Source of the DNA: Patescibacteria group bacterium
GTDB lineage: Bacteria; Patescibacteriota; Minisyncoccia; Moranbacterales; DUUL01
Reading direction: 5' to 3'
Assembly: GCA_015493225.1 (NCBI GenBank)
Contig: WGDO01000035.1
Coordinates: 1-51,933 of the forward strand
DNA length: 51,933 nucleotides
The first letter of the stretch is position 1, and the number at the start of each line of letters is the position of its first letter. The notes beneath the pieces are model-generated. The model ran no database searches and was not told the DNA's origin. It was given only the letters and a program-made list of their open reading frames with translations. A program made the translations under genes and the position numbers. Shown here piece by piece: positions 24,767-32,482 of the stretch.

Positions 24767-25723
24767 ATGACAATCAACAATTTTAAAAAGAAATGTTCAT
24801 CTAACATAGACACTATTGACTTAGATCTTCTTCTGGAATTTGTTTTGAAAAAATCAAAGGAGTTTTTGTTAACTAACCCCGAGTATAAAATATCTCCTCT
24901 AGAAAACATCAGATTACAATATTATATTCGACAATTAAAAAAACACAAACCCATTGATTACATTATCGGACGGAAAGAGTTTTATGGGTTAGATTTTAAA
25001 GTAACTAAACATACCTTGGTCCCTCGCCCGGAAACGGAACAAATAATTGATTTGGCCAGTGAGATTATCTTTAACAACCAAGGAAAAAATTTTACAATCC
25101 TGGATTTGGGAACCGGTTCTGGAAATGTAATTATTGCTCTATTAAAAAAAATACAAACCACTCCTCTGCTACGAGTTGGGATACAGGGTTATGCTTCAGA
25201 TATTTCTAAAAAAGCTCTTGAGACTGCCAAAATAAATGCCCTCTTTCATCGTCTTGGCATTAAATTTGTTAAAGGAAATTTATTGGAACCATTTAATAAG
25301 CTATTGACTACCCGGGTGACAACACCGGTGATTTCAGGTTGTTGTGGGAATGTTTCAGCTAGTTGTAATAAATTATCCAAACAGGATTATCAAAGCAAAA
25401 TCCTACTTATTACTGCTAACCTGCCTTATCTTTCTACTAAAATTTATAATAATAGTGCCCCCAAGGTAAAAAATTACGAACCACAAACAGCGTTGGTTTC
25501 TGGTGATGATGGATTGAACCACTATGGAAAATTATTAAATCAGCTACAAAAAATACACTCAAATAAAAACTTTTCTTTTGCTAAGACCTATTTACTCTTG
25601 GAAATTTCTCCAGAGCAAAAAAATAAAATTACCAATAAAATTACTAACAATTTTCCCGAAGCCAAAACCATCTTCTATAAAGATCTCGCTCAAAAATGGA
25701 GGGTGGTGGAAATTGAGATTTAA
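24767..25723 (+). CDS. prmC: Peptide chain release factor N5-glutamine methyltransferase
   Basis: 318 residues. Helical N-terminal domain (1-80), then YIIGRKEFYG and the PRPETEQ motif (about 86-91), SAM-binding LDLGTGSGN (about 112-120) and the substrate glutamine site ANLPYLS in place of the usual NPPY. Methylates the GGQ glutamine of RF1/RF2. Between motif II and ANLPYL there is an extra segment of about 25 residues (around VTTPVISGCCGNVSASCNKL) absent from typical PrmC (about 280 residues); it has unusual cysteine and serine content and may be an insertion. The frame stays intact. Confidence 0.88.
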   Translation: MTINNFKKKCSSNIDTIDLDLLLEFVLKKSKEFLLTNPEYKISPLENIRLQYYIRQLKKHKPIDYIIGRKEFYGLDFKVTKHTLVPRPETEQIIDLASEIIFNNQGKNFTILDLGTGSGNVIIALLKKIQTTPLLRVGIQGYASDISKKALETAKINALFHRLGIKFVKGNLLEPFNKLLTTRVTTPVISGCCGNVSASCNKLSKQDYQSKILLITANLPYLSTKIYNNSAPKVKNYEPQTALVSGDDGLNHYGKLLNQLQKIHSNKNFSFAKTYLLLEISPEQKNKITNKITNNFPEAKTIFYKDLAQKWRVVEIEI

Positions 25724-25727
25724 TAGA

Positions 25728-25756
25728 TTGACATTAATTTTGCAATTTGCTATATT
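25728..25756 (+). promoter_or_regulatory. Sigma-70-type promoter for the ncRNA candidate
   Basis: TTGACA (25728-25733), 17-bp spacer, TATATT (25751-25756). It begins five bases after the prmC stop and points to a region with no plausible gene that ends in an intrinsic terminator. Confidence 0.7.
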
Positions 25757-25762
25757 AATTAA

Positions 25763-25938
25763 TGAAAAAGACTAAGGAAATACGTTAAATGACCCTTTTT
25801 TCGCCAAAATACAACAGGTGTCAGCCCTTTACCTCCCATGGGTGCGTCACTTTTCTAGGGAGTAAGTTCTCTAGGAAAGATTCTTTGGTACCTTTTTCAG
25901 GGAATCGTGCTATAATAGACGATTCCCTCCTTTTTTTT
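25763..25938 (+). ncRNA. Free-standing structured ncRNA, possibly 6S RNA
   Basis: About 176 nt from the predicted start to a strong terminator. The ends can pair: GAAAAAG (25764-25770) with CTTTTTC (25892-25898), continued by ACTAAGGAA with TTCTTTGGT (about 25880-25888), which makes a long closing stem. Inside, CTAGGGAG and TTCTCTAG (25856-25874 region) form another stem. Size, closing stem and isolated promoter fit 6S RNA, but no diagnostic motif is certain. Motifs of SRP RNA, RNase P and tmRNA were looked for and not found. The short reading frame at 25789-26016 that crosses it has no protein-like features. Confidence 0.55.
25899..25938 (+). terminator. Intrinsic terminator of the ncRNA
   Basis: Perfect 9-bp stem AGGGAATCG / CGATTCCCT with a 12-nt loop, followed by CC and eight T residues. 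Confidence 0.88.
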
Positions 25939-25943
25939 AGTAA

Positions 25944-25970
25944 AAAAACCAGGCACAAAACCTGGTTTTT
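25944..25970 (-). terminator. Terminator of the DsbA-like gene
   Basis: Stem AAAAACCAGG / CCTGGTTTTT (10 bp, 7-nt loop). On the minus strand a T-run follows, placing it about 60 bp after the stop of the thioredoxin-fold gene; it can work in both directions. Confidence 0.8.
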
Positions 25971-26027
25971 ATTTATTGCATTCTCAAAAAAGAATTCTAA
26001 ATTCCTAACTTCCTAAATTCTTAATTA

Positions 26028-27398
26028 CTATTGAGCGCATCCGCCACCACTGCCACCGCTTGTGGCCCCAGAACCAAATCCGGAGGAAGGTGATTTTGAA
26101 GATAGCTCTTTTTGACACTCAGCCGGTGGATTTTTAAAGCCACCACAAACTGCCTCCAGTAAATGTTTAGCATCTCGTCCAGCCGGTTGAATTTTTTGGC
26201 CATTAATAATCAACGTTGGGGAACCCTGTACGCCATATTTAGCATTATCAGCCTTGTCTATGTCGAAGGTTGGGAATTGTCCTTTCCAGGTTGATTTATC
26301 TTTAAAGTTTTCCGAAACTTTAAATTGCTTATCGGTGGTGTCAGAACAACTGGCTAATTTATCTGCATCAATGCCAGTTTTTTGGACACATTCTTTGCTT
26401 TTCCCTGATTCCAAGAAGCAATCTAAATAATCATAGAATTTGTCGGGAGTATTTTTTTGAATACAATATTGAACAACATTTTCATCTAATTCTTTTTTGT
26501 TATGCATAGCATAATCCACAAATCTTATTTTGGCATCAATTTTGTCTTTTAGTAATCTTAGAACTGGAATAATTCCTTTTTCAAATTGAGTACCATAGGG
26601 ACAATAACTCATCACGAAAATGTCAACCTGGGGTTTGTCATTTTTATTTTCTTCGCTTACTTCGGCAGCTTTTTTTTGAACGGCTTGTTGAGTAGCAACT
26701 TCTTTTTTGTAATCATCTAAACTAATTACTTTAAATGCTACCTTGCTTCCGCTGGGGGTTAAATATATTGGTTGCTCCTGCCCCTGCAAAGTCGTATTAA
26801 CTTTAATTAAACCGTCTTCTTTGGATATTTTACCGATTTCAACTTTGGCATCCTTTCCTCCACCTTGAATTAAATAATCATTTATAAAGTTTTTAACAGC
26901 CTCTTTCAATTTGTCATTAACAGCTACCTGCCCCTTTTTCATTTCAACTCCTTCCAAAACTTTATTTTTACCTTTAGTTATTTTTTCTACTGGAATAACC
27001 TGTAAAATTAATTTTTTACTATTGGTTAAATAGAAAGGAGACTTATCACCATCTATGGTTAAACTGGCTAAAATAACTCCATCACCTTTTTCAACTTTAT
27101 CAACTACCACTTTAGAATTTTTAGAAAACAAAATATCTTTATTATCTTCAATTAATTTTTTAATATTATTATTTTCTTTGGTAGAAACTTTACTCATTTC
27201 AACGGTTGAGCTACTATCGTCTTTGGCCGTTGTATTAGCATTTTTATTATTCATAAAATACAATCCAGCGATGGCAATGACAGCTAAAATTATAATCCAC
27301 CAAAAAATATTTCCTCCCTGGGAAGCTTTTTTAGGTGTTTTTTGAGAAACTTTTGTCTTTGTTTCTTTTATTTTTTTTTCTTTTTTATCTTCACTCAT
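26028..27398 (-). CDS. Membrane-anchored thioredoxin-fold protein (DsbA/GILT-like)
   Basis: 456 residues. Lysine-rich cytoplasmic start, one membrane anchor (about 30-48, FWWIIILAVIAIAGLYF), a middle region of two similar segments (LTIDGDKSPFYLTNSKKLILQVI and LQGQEQPIYLTPSGSKVAFKVI, about 112-225), then a thioredoxin-fold domain from about 258 with the active-site region MSYCPYG and the cis-Pro loop GSPTLIING (about 400). The active site has one cysteine, CPYG, rather than CXXC, but extra cysteines (VQYCIQK, DCFLESGKSKEC, LASCSD, AVCGG, AECQ) recall GILT-type thiol reductases. Probably an extracytoplasmic disulphide enzyme. The Gly/Ser-rich tail ends GGCAQ. Confidence 0.75.
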   Translation of the reverse strand: MSEDKKEKKIKETKTKVSQKTPKKASQGGNIFWWIIILAVIAIAGLYFMNNKNANTTAKDDSSSTVEMSKVSTKENNNIKKLIEDNKDILFSKNSKVVVDKVEKGDGVILASLTIDGDKSPFYLTNSKKLILQVIPVEKITKGKNKVLEGVEMKKGQVAVNDKLKEAVKNFINDYLIQGGGKDAKVEIGKISKEDGLIKVNTTLQGQEQPIYLTPSGSKVAFKVISLDDYKKEVATQQAVQKKAAEVSEENKNDKPQVDIFVMSYCPYGTQFEKGIIPVLRLLKDKIDAKIRFVDYAMHNKKELDENVVQYCIQKNTPDKFYDYLDCFLESGKSKECVQKTGIDADKLASCSDTTDKQFKVSENFKDKSTWKGQFPTFDIDKADNAKYGVQGSPTLIINGQKIQPAGRDAKHLLEAVCGGFKNPPAECQKELSSKSPSSGFGSGATSGGSGGGCAQ

Positions 27399-27441
27399 AT
27401 GTTTATTTATTTTAATTTTTAAAATATTTTATAATTTAAAT

Positions 27442-27891
27442 TTAATTTACATTTGCCATTTCAAAATGTTTTTCTAAGACGCTGACCCTTGAATCAAGCT
27501 CAGCTAATTCTTTTTTGGTGGCAGATTCCTTCTTTAATCTCTCTATTTCTTTTCTGACAGCAACTAATTCATCTTCAATATTAGATAAAAACTCAAATAC
27601 TTGATCAAATTTCTCATTCATTTCTGTTCGTAGTTCTTCCTGTCCTTCCCTTAGTACTTTTTGTTCCTCGGCAATGACAGCAACATTCTTTTTTAAATCT
27701 TTTTGTTCCTCGGCAATGACAGCAACATTCTTTTTTAAATCTTTTTGTTCCTCGGCAATGACAGCAACATTCTTTTTTAAATCTTTTTGTTCCTCGGCAA
27801 TGACAGCAATACCGTCGCTCATCTGCTCCAGCATCATCATAACCTCATTGCCCCTAAAAACGCTTTCTTCATTTTTATTATTATCAGCCAT
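27442..27891 (-). CDS. Coiled-coil protein with 14-residue tandem repeats
   Basis: 149 residues. Residues about 28-80 repeat the 14-mer VIAEEQKDLKKNVA three times and part of a fourth, followed by a heptad-type coiled coil (LREGQEELRTEMNEKF) and KKELAELDSRVSVLEKHF at the end. No membrane segment. The repeats are nearly identical at DNA level, so the length can change by slippage in 42-bp steps without breaking the frame. Similar small proteins pair with toxins, restriction or cell-surface systems, but no partner is seen here. Confidence 0.65.
   Translation of the reverse strand: MADNNKNEESVFRGNEVMMMLEQMSDGIAVIAEEQKDLKKNVAVIAEEQKDLKKNVAVIAEEQKDLKKNVAVIAEEQKVLREGQEELRTEMNEKFDQVFEFLSNIEDELVAVRKEIERLKKESATKKELAELDSRVSVLEKHFEMANVN
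27661..27809. repeat. 42-bp tandem repeat inside the coiled-coil gene
   Basis: Three full units begin at 27661, 27703 and 27745 and a partial one at 27787; each starts TTGTTCCTCGGCAATGACAG. Identical by eye, so recent or kept uniform. Confidence 0.9.
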
Positions 27892-28045
27892 CGTACTGCC
27901 TGGTTAATTATTATTTTCAACTATTTCAGTATAACATATTTTCCAAAAACTACAACTCTAAAAATTTTTAGTGGATTTTTTCTATAAATGTGCTAACATT
28001 AGAATTGAACTCATGTAAAGTCAATTGCATATTAAGTTTACCTAC

Positions 28046-28126
28046 AACTTACTACTTACAACTTACTACTTACTACTTACTACTTACTACTTACTACTTA
28101 CTACTTACTACTTACTACTTACTATC
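28046..28126. repeat. Heptanucleotide repeat upstream of the phosphoesterase gene
   Basis: About ten copies of TTACTAC with two early variants (TTACAAC), ending 20 bp before the ATG of the metallophosphoesterase. The repeat lies in the untranslated leader or promoter spacer, so copy number could affect expression. Confidence 0.9.
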
Positions 28127-28145
28127 TAATAATCTAATCACAAAA

Positions 28146-28829
28146 ATGAAAAAACAAAAAATAAATACTTTAATTATTTCTGATATTCACCTGGGGACTG
28201 AAGTTAGTCGGGCTAATCGAGTAATGGAAGTTCTCAATAAATACAAATTTAAAAAATTAATTCTTCTGGGGGATATTTTTGATGATTTGGATTTTTATGA
28301 TATGCCTAACGAACATTGGCAATTAATTTCCCTGATCCACCAGCTCTCTCAAAAAACAGAAGTGGTCTGGGTGGAAGGAAATCACGATAAAGGACTGTCA
28401 AAGGTAATGTCGGCAATGTTTGGAATTAAAGTTTATAAAGTTTATACTTGGAATTATCATCGCAAAAAATGTCTGGCTATTCATGGACATCAATTTGACC
28501 GATTTTTGATTAATGAACCAGTGATTAGTTTTCTTGCCAGTCAAGTTTATTTATTTATTCAAAAACACGATTTTGCCGATTATAGAATGAGTCGTTGGAT
28601 TAAAAAGAGGAGTAAGGGTTGGTTGCGAATTTCCAAAAAGGTAGCTCGCTCCGCTATTCTTTACGGAAGAGTTCACGGAGCTGACAATGTTTTCTGCGGA
28701 CATACTCATCGAGCTACCCACCTAAAAAAGAAAAAAATAAACTACTATAATAGCGGTTGCTGGACCCAAATCCCCTCTTCCTATATAACTCTATCCCACG
28801 GAGAAATTAAAATTAAAAGGATGAAATAA
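28146..28829 (+). CDS. Calcineurin-like metallophosphoesterase (LpxH-type)
   Basis: 227 residues from the ATG at 28146. Metal-site motifs in order: SDIHLG (10-15), GDIFDD (about 43-48), GNHDKG (about 78-83), a HGH (IHGHQFD, about 115) and GHTHRA (about 190). This layout is that of UDP-2,3-diacylglucosamine hydrolase-like phosphoesterases. An upstream extension to 27990 would be translated from the heptanucleotide repeat (Thr/Tyr/Leu only) and is rejected; the start just before KKQKINTLIISDIHLG is much better. Substrate unknown, since no lipid A genes are seen. A strong terminator follows at once. Confidence 0.85.
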   Translation: MKKQKINTLIISDIHLGTEVSRANRVMEVLNKYKFKKLILLGDIFDDLDFYDMPNEHWQLISLIHQLSQKTEVVWVEGNHDKGLSKVMSAMFGIKVYKVYTWNYHRKKCLAIHGHQFDRFLINEPVISFLASQVYLFIQKHDFADYRMSRWIKKRSKGWLRISKKVARSAILYGRVHGADNVFCGHTHRATHLKKKKINYYNSGCWTQIPSSYITLSHGEIKIKRMK

Positions 28830-28830
28830 A

Positions 28831-28853
28831 AAATCCGCCTGGGCGGATTTTTT
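28831..28853 (+). terminator. Intrinsic terminator
   Basis: Stem AAATCCGCC / GGCGGATTT with a two-base top and a T-run, directly after the phosphoesterase stop. Confidence 0.92.
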
Positions 28854-28861
28854 ATGGTATT

Positions 28862-29021
28862 TCAGTTTTAATTTTTGTTTAAATTTAAAACTGAGAATAT
28901 ATCTGGTCCCAAAATTATTATTTATGCTTTAGTTTTACCCTAAAATAAATCCACATCCCTTTTACCCTATATTCGCTAGGCTATGCACAGGGTGTATAGA
29001 CTATCAACTTAAAGCATAAAT
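28862..29021. repeat. Structured intergenic region with two inverted repeats
   Basis: First a 10-bp hairpin (28862-28871 / 28885-28894, TCAGTTTTAA and its complement). Then a perfect 12-bp pair, ATTTATGCTTTA at 28920-28931 and its complement at 29010-29021, enclosing about 80 bases with a shorter ACCCT/AGGGT pair. No gene seen. It sits at the 3' side of the minus-strand RNR genes. Confidence 0.55.
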
Positions 29022-29030
29022 TACTTTAGT

Positions 29031-29333
29031 CTAACAAGCCTTTCCTTCATCTTCTGGATTAAATTCTTTTCGGTCTTTGTATTCTTCTGATTTTCCAACA
29101 TTCCATTGATCCACTGGTCTGATATAGCCAACAATTCGAGAATAAACTTCACAATTTTGATAATTATCCAATTCCTCATTTTTATTAAAACACTCTTCGC
29201 ATTTATAGAATGTCCCCTGGGCCCCTAGATCATAAACACTCATCGTATCCCCCGTCTTCAACTCCTTACCACAGTCATGGCAATGAATTGGTTCTAGACT
29301 GCTAATGCAATCATCTTTTTTTTCTTCTGTCAT
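29031..29333 (-). CDS. Detached glycyl-radical tail of anaerobic RNR with zinc finger
   Basis: 100 residues. Residues 61-91 (CEVYSRIVGYIRP then WNVGKSEEYKDRKEF) correspond to the extreme C-terminus of class III ribonucleotide reductases, where the glycine of the RVxGY loop (here Gly69) carries the radical. In front is a zinc-ribbon-like part with Cys18, Cys21, Cys45 and Cys48. The gene lies 85 bp downstream of a large nrdD that ends before this motif, on the same strand. The likely role is to supply the radical domain in trans to NrdD after activation by NrdG; NrdG is not in this window. A free-standing radical domain has a precedent in GrcA/YfiD of pyruvate formate-lyase. Confidence 0.75.
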   Translation of the reverse strand: MTEEKKDDCISSLEPIHCHDCGKELKTGDTMSVYDLGAQGTFYKCEECFNKNEELDNYQNCEVYSRIVGYIRPVDQWNVGKSEEYKDRKEFNPEDEGKAC

Positions 29334-29418
29334 TTTTTTGTTTTTATTAAATTAAATCTTCGATATTAATTTCGCAGACTGTCGCCGACTAAACGCAGTC
29401 TAACGCTAAATTTTATTT

Positions 29419-31512
29419 TTATTTTTTAACTATTAATTTTGCTTTCTTAGCTGTCTTGGCCACACATTTTGGACAAGTTTTATGTTCTCCGGAAATGTAA
29501 CCATGAATTGGGCAGATACTAAAGGTAGGCGTAAGGGTAAAATATGGCAAGGCATAGTTAGTGGTGATTTTTTTGACCAACTCTTTAGCAATGTTGGGGT
29601 CATTAATTCGCTCTCCTAAAAATCCATGCAAAACTGTTCCACCGGTATATTTGGTTTGTAAATTATCTTGCAAATCCAAAGCCTCAAAAATATCTTCTGT
29701 AAATCCAACTGGCAACTGCGAAGAATTAGTATAATAAGGTGGAACATCCTCCGTCCGTACTGCTTCATTATTGGCGAAAATAATTTGTGGAAATCTTTTT
29801 TTATCTTTCAAGGCTAAACGATAAGCGGTTCCTTCTCCGGGGGTAGCTTCTAAATTATATAAATTATCTGTTTCCTCTTGATATTGAATCATTTTATCTC
29901 GCATATGTTCTAAAATTTCTTCGGCAAATTTTACTCCTTTCTTAGTGGATGTTTTTTCATTCATAAAATTCAATAGGGCCTCATTCATACCAATTAACCC
30001 AATGGTGGAAAAATGATTTCCCCAATAAGCACCCCTTTTTTGAAAAGTGCTGTCCATGTAAAATTTAGAATAAGGATAAAGCCCCTGTTGTGTCAAATTT
30101 TCCACTAGCTCTCTCTTAATCTCCAAACTATCCCTGGCAATATCCATCTGTTCATCTAGACGGGCAAAAAAATCTTTCTTATTTTCCGCTAAATAACCTA
30201 TACGAGGCAAATTGATTGTAACCACTCCAATGGAGCCGGTCAACGGCGCCGCTCCAAATAATCCTCCCATTCGTTTGTGCAGTTCCCTGTTGTCTAAACG
30301 TAATCGGCAACACATACTTCGCGCATCATCTGGATCCATGTCGGAATTTACAAAATTGGCAAAATAAGGAATACCATACTTAGCGGTCATCTCCCAAAGT
30401 AAATCCAGTTCTTTGTCATCCCAATTAAAATCTTTGTCAATGTTATAGGTTGGAATGGGGAAAGTAAAAACCCGGCCACTGGCATCTCCCTCTCTCATCA
30501 CCTCCAAAAAAGCTTTGTTGAGCATATTCATTTCCTTTTGAAATTCTTTGTATTTTTTGTCCTTAATCTCACCGCCGACAATTACACTTTGTTTTTGGTA
30601 GTTTTTTGGAATTTGTAAATCCATTGTTAGATTGGTAAAAGGAGTTTGGAAGCCAACTCTTGTCGGTACATTCAAATTATAGATAAACTCTTGCATAGAC
30701 TGTTTTACTTCTTTGTAATTTAATTTATCATAGGAAATAAATGGAGCCAATAAAGTATCAAAATTTGAAAAAGCCTGTGCTCCAGCTGCTTCTCCCTGAG
30801 TAGTGTAAAAAAAGTTCACAATCTGTCCCAAGGCAGTTTTGAAATGTTTTGGCGGAGAACAAGATATTTTTCCAGACACTCCCGTAAAACCGCGGGTTAA
30901 TAAATCTTGTAAATCCCAACCACAACAATAGGCGGAAATTTTATCCAAGTCATGGATATGTAAATTTCCTTCTTCATGAGCCCTTTTAATGTTTTTATTG
31001 TAGACTCTGTCCATCCAATATTTTCCACTAACGATAGATGAGATGTAATTATTCAAACCTTGTAATGAATAAGCCATATTAGCATTTTCTTTCACCTGCC
31101 AGTCTTCTTCACCTATATACTGATTAATCAAATCTACGGCATCTTCTAGGGAAGCTTCTGTATCTCTAATCTTACGACGATTTTCCCGATATAAAATATA
31201 GGCTTTGGCAGTCTGGTCAAATTTTAAGTCCATTAAAACTTTCTCTACATAATCTTGGACTTCTTCTACTGTTGGTATTTGTTCAGCGTCAAAATCCTTG
31301 TTTAGTAGTTGAATAACTTTTCGTGATACTATCCGAGCTTCTTTCATATTTCCTTCTCCAGTTTCTCTTAGAGCTTTATAAATAGCTTCCGTAATTTTTC
31401 CCTGACGAAAAGGAGCTAACGTTTCGTCTCTCTTTAAAACGTTCTTGTGCTTACTGACTATTTTCTTTTGTTGTTTTTTTGCTCCCCCCTTTGTCTTTGT
31501 TTTGTTTTTCAT
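29419..31512 (-). CDS. nrdD: Anaerobic ribonucleoside-triphosphate reductase, catalytic part
   Basis: 697 residues. N-terminal ATP-cone (about 28-117) gives allosteric control; the barrel domain holds the active-site cysteines in ARSMCCRLR (Cys401/402); the C-terminal zinc site CPIHGY...CPKC is at 667-683. Reduces NTPs to dNTPs under anoxic conditions using a glycyl radical. The usual radical motif that should follow the zinc site is missing: the chain ends after AKTAKKAKLIVKK. That motif is found in the small gene just downstream. Regulation by NrdR is expected, since nrdR lies upstream on the same strand with NrdR boxes. Confidence 0.92.
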   Translation of the reverse strand: MKNKTKTKGGAKKQQKKIVSKHKNVLKRDETLAPFRQGKITEAIYKALRETGEGNMKEARIVSRKVIQLLNKDFDAEQIPTVEEVQDYVEKVLMDLKFDQTAKAYILYRENRRKIRDTEASLEDAVDLINQYIGEEDWQVKENANMAYSLQGLNNYISSIVSGKYWMDRVYNKNIKRAHEEGNLHIHDLDKISAYCCGWDLQDLLTRGFTGVSGKISCSPPKHFKTALGQIVNFFYTTQGEAAGAQAFSNFDTLLAPFISYDKLNYKEVKQSMQEFIYNLNVPTRVGFQTPFTNLTMDLQIPKNYQKQSVIVGGEIKDKKYKEFQKEMNMLNKAFLEVMREGDASGRVFTFPIPTYNIDKDFNWDDKELDLLWEMTAKYGIPYFANFVNSDMDPDDARSMCCRLRLDNRELHKRMGGLFGAAPLTGSIGVVTINLPRIGYLAENKKDFFARLDEQMDIARDSLEIKRELVENLTQQGLYPYSKFYMDSTFQKRGAYWGNHFSTIGLIGMNEALLNFMNEKTSTKKGVKFAEEILEHMRDKMIQYQEETDNLYNLEATPGEGTAYRLALKDKKRFPQIIFANNEAVRTEDVPPYYTNSSQLPVGFTEDIFEALDLQDNLQTKYTGGTVLHGFLGERINDPNIAKELVKKITTNYALPYFTLTPTFSICPIHGYISGEHKTCPKCVAKTAKKAKLIVKK

Positions 31513-31547
31513 TTTTGTAATTAGATTATTAGATGGTAGTTAATTTT

Positions 31548-31718
31548 AATTTGTAATTTGTAAATTTTAATTCAATTTTAATTGTGTAAATTTTAAATTT
31601 TTCAAACAAATATGAAATGATTTAAAAAAAGAAGAATAATTAATTTAAAATTTACAAATTACAAATTACAAATTTAGACATTTTTAGACATTGAATTAAA
31701 ATTTACAAATTACAAATT
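31548..31718. mobile_element. Fold-back (MITE-like) element, copy 2
   Basis: Same perfect 28-bp inverted termini as copies 1 and 3 (31548-31575 / 31691-31718); the pairing extends to 34 bp here (31542-31724). A partial internal copy of the right arm lies at about 31645-31672. It separates nrdR from nrdD. No coding capacity. Confidence 0.7.
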
Positions 31719-31789
31719 AAAATTGAGGTAGGTTTGTTTGTCTCTTAAAATTTGTATCTTGTTATTTGTTACAGATTACTTGTTACAAC

Positions 31790-32236
31790 TCACTTATCAA
31801 TCCTCTCCAATTCTTTAGCAAATCTTCTCCCGCTCCCAAATGATTTAAAAACGGAAGCATATCTTAAATAGGAAACTTCATCTATACTTTTCAATCTTTC
31901 TAGAATAATCCGCCCAATTTCTTTGGCTTCAATCATATTTTTACCTTTGGCAAAAATTTCCGCTTCCACACTGGAAATTAAAATATCCAAATCATCTGAG
32001 TCTAATCTTTTATTAGTTGCTATACCTAAACTTTTTATAATTTTATTTTTTGTATATTCCTCTCGTTGTCCATCTCTTTTTACAACTATTAATTTTAATA
32101 TTTCTATTTTTTCTTTAGTAGAAAATCTGGCTTGACATTTTTCACATTCTCGACGACGACGCACTATTCGTCCCTCATCCATTTCTCGGGAGTCTATTAC
32201 TTTTGTATCTTTATGATCACAATAGGGACACTTCAT
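31790..32236 (-). CDS. nrdR: Transcriptional repressor NrdR
   Basis: 148 residues, family length about 150. Zinc ribbon CPYC...CEKC at 3-34 with the RRRRECEKCQARF segment that contacts DNA, then an ATP-cone (about 47-137) that senses ATP/dATP. It represses ribonucleotide reductase genes through paired NrdR boxes. The gene lies upstream of nrdD on the same strand, and two boxes sit over the promoter 200-240 bp before its start, so it probably controls itself and perhaps nrdD. Confidence 0.96.
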   Translation of the reverse strand: MKCPYCDHKDTKVIDSREMDEGRIVRRRRECEKCQARFSTKEKIEILKLIVVKRDGQREEYTKNKIIKSLGIATNKRLDSDDLDILISSVEAEIFAKGKNMIEAKEIGRIILERLKSIDEVSYLRYASVFKSFGSGRRFAKELERIDK

Positions 32237-32248
32237 CGCTTTGCTCCA

Positions 32249-32301
32249 ATTTTAAATTTTTCCGCCCCAGGCGGACCAGCCTTGGGCTGAAAATTTAAAA
32301 T
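32249..32301. repeat. Fold-back palindrome in the nrdR leader
   Basis: Perfect 12-bp outer arms (ATTTTAAATTTT at 32249-32260 and its complement at 32290-32301) enclose two GC-rich hairpins, CCGCC/GGCGG and CAGCC/GGCTG. It lies within the presumed 5' untranslated region of nrdR. Confidence 0.7.
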
Positions 32302-32426
32302 GAATGTTTAAATAATTAATTTTCAATACTTAAAACTAGATTCAAAACTACAGAATATTTTTATCTATTTTTAAATGGCTTATTTTAGTTCCCAAATTCG
32401 TAAATTCCTAACTTCTCAACAGAAAA

Positions 32427-32475
32427 ACACAATATCTAGTGGTTACTCCTTAACTTTCCCCACTAGATGTTTTAT
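32427..32475 (-). promoter_or_regulatory. Pair of NrdR boxes
   Basis: Box 1, ACACAATATCTAGTGG (32427-32442), fits the NrdR consensus acaCwAtATaTwGtgt at 14 of 16 positions. Box 2, CCACTAGATGTTTTAT (32460-32475), is weaker. Their centres are 33 bp apart, about three helical turns, as usual for NrdR. They lie right downstream of a -10 element on the minus strand, over the start site. Confidence 0.7.
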
Positions 32476-32482
32476 ATTGTTT

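Noticed and set aside
25880-25907. T-box riboswitch (GGTACC before a terminator)
   Set aside because: No downstream gene on that strand and no full T-box consensus.
25789-26016. 75-codon plus-strand reading frame
   Set aside because: It crosses two terminators and the structured RNA, with no ribosome binding site or domain.
27990-28145. N-terminal extension of the phosphoesterase
   Set aside because: It would translate the heptanucleotide repeat; the ATG at 28146 begins exactly at the domain.
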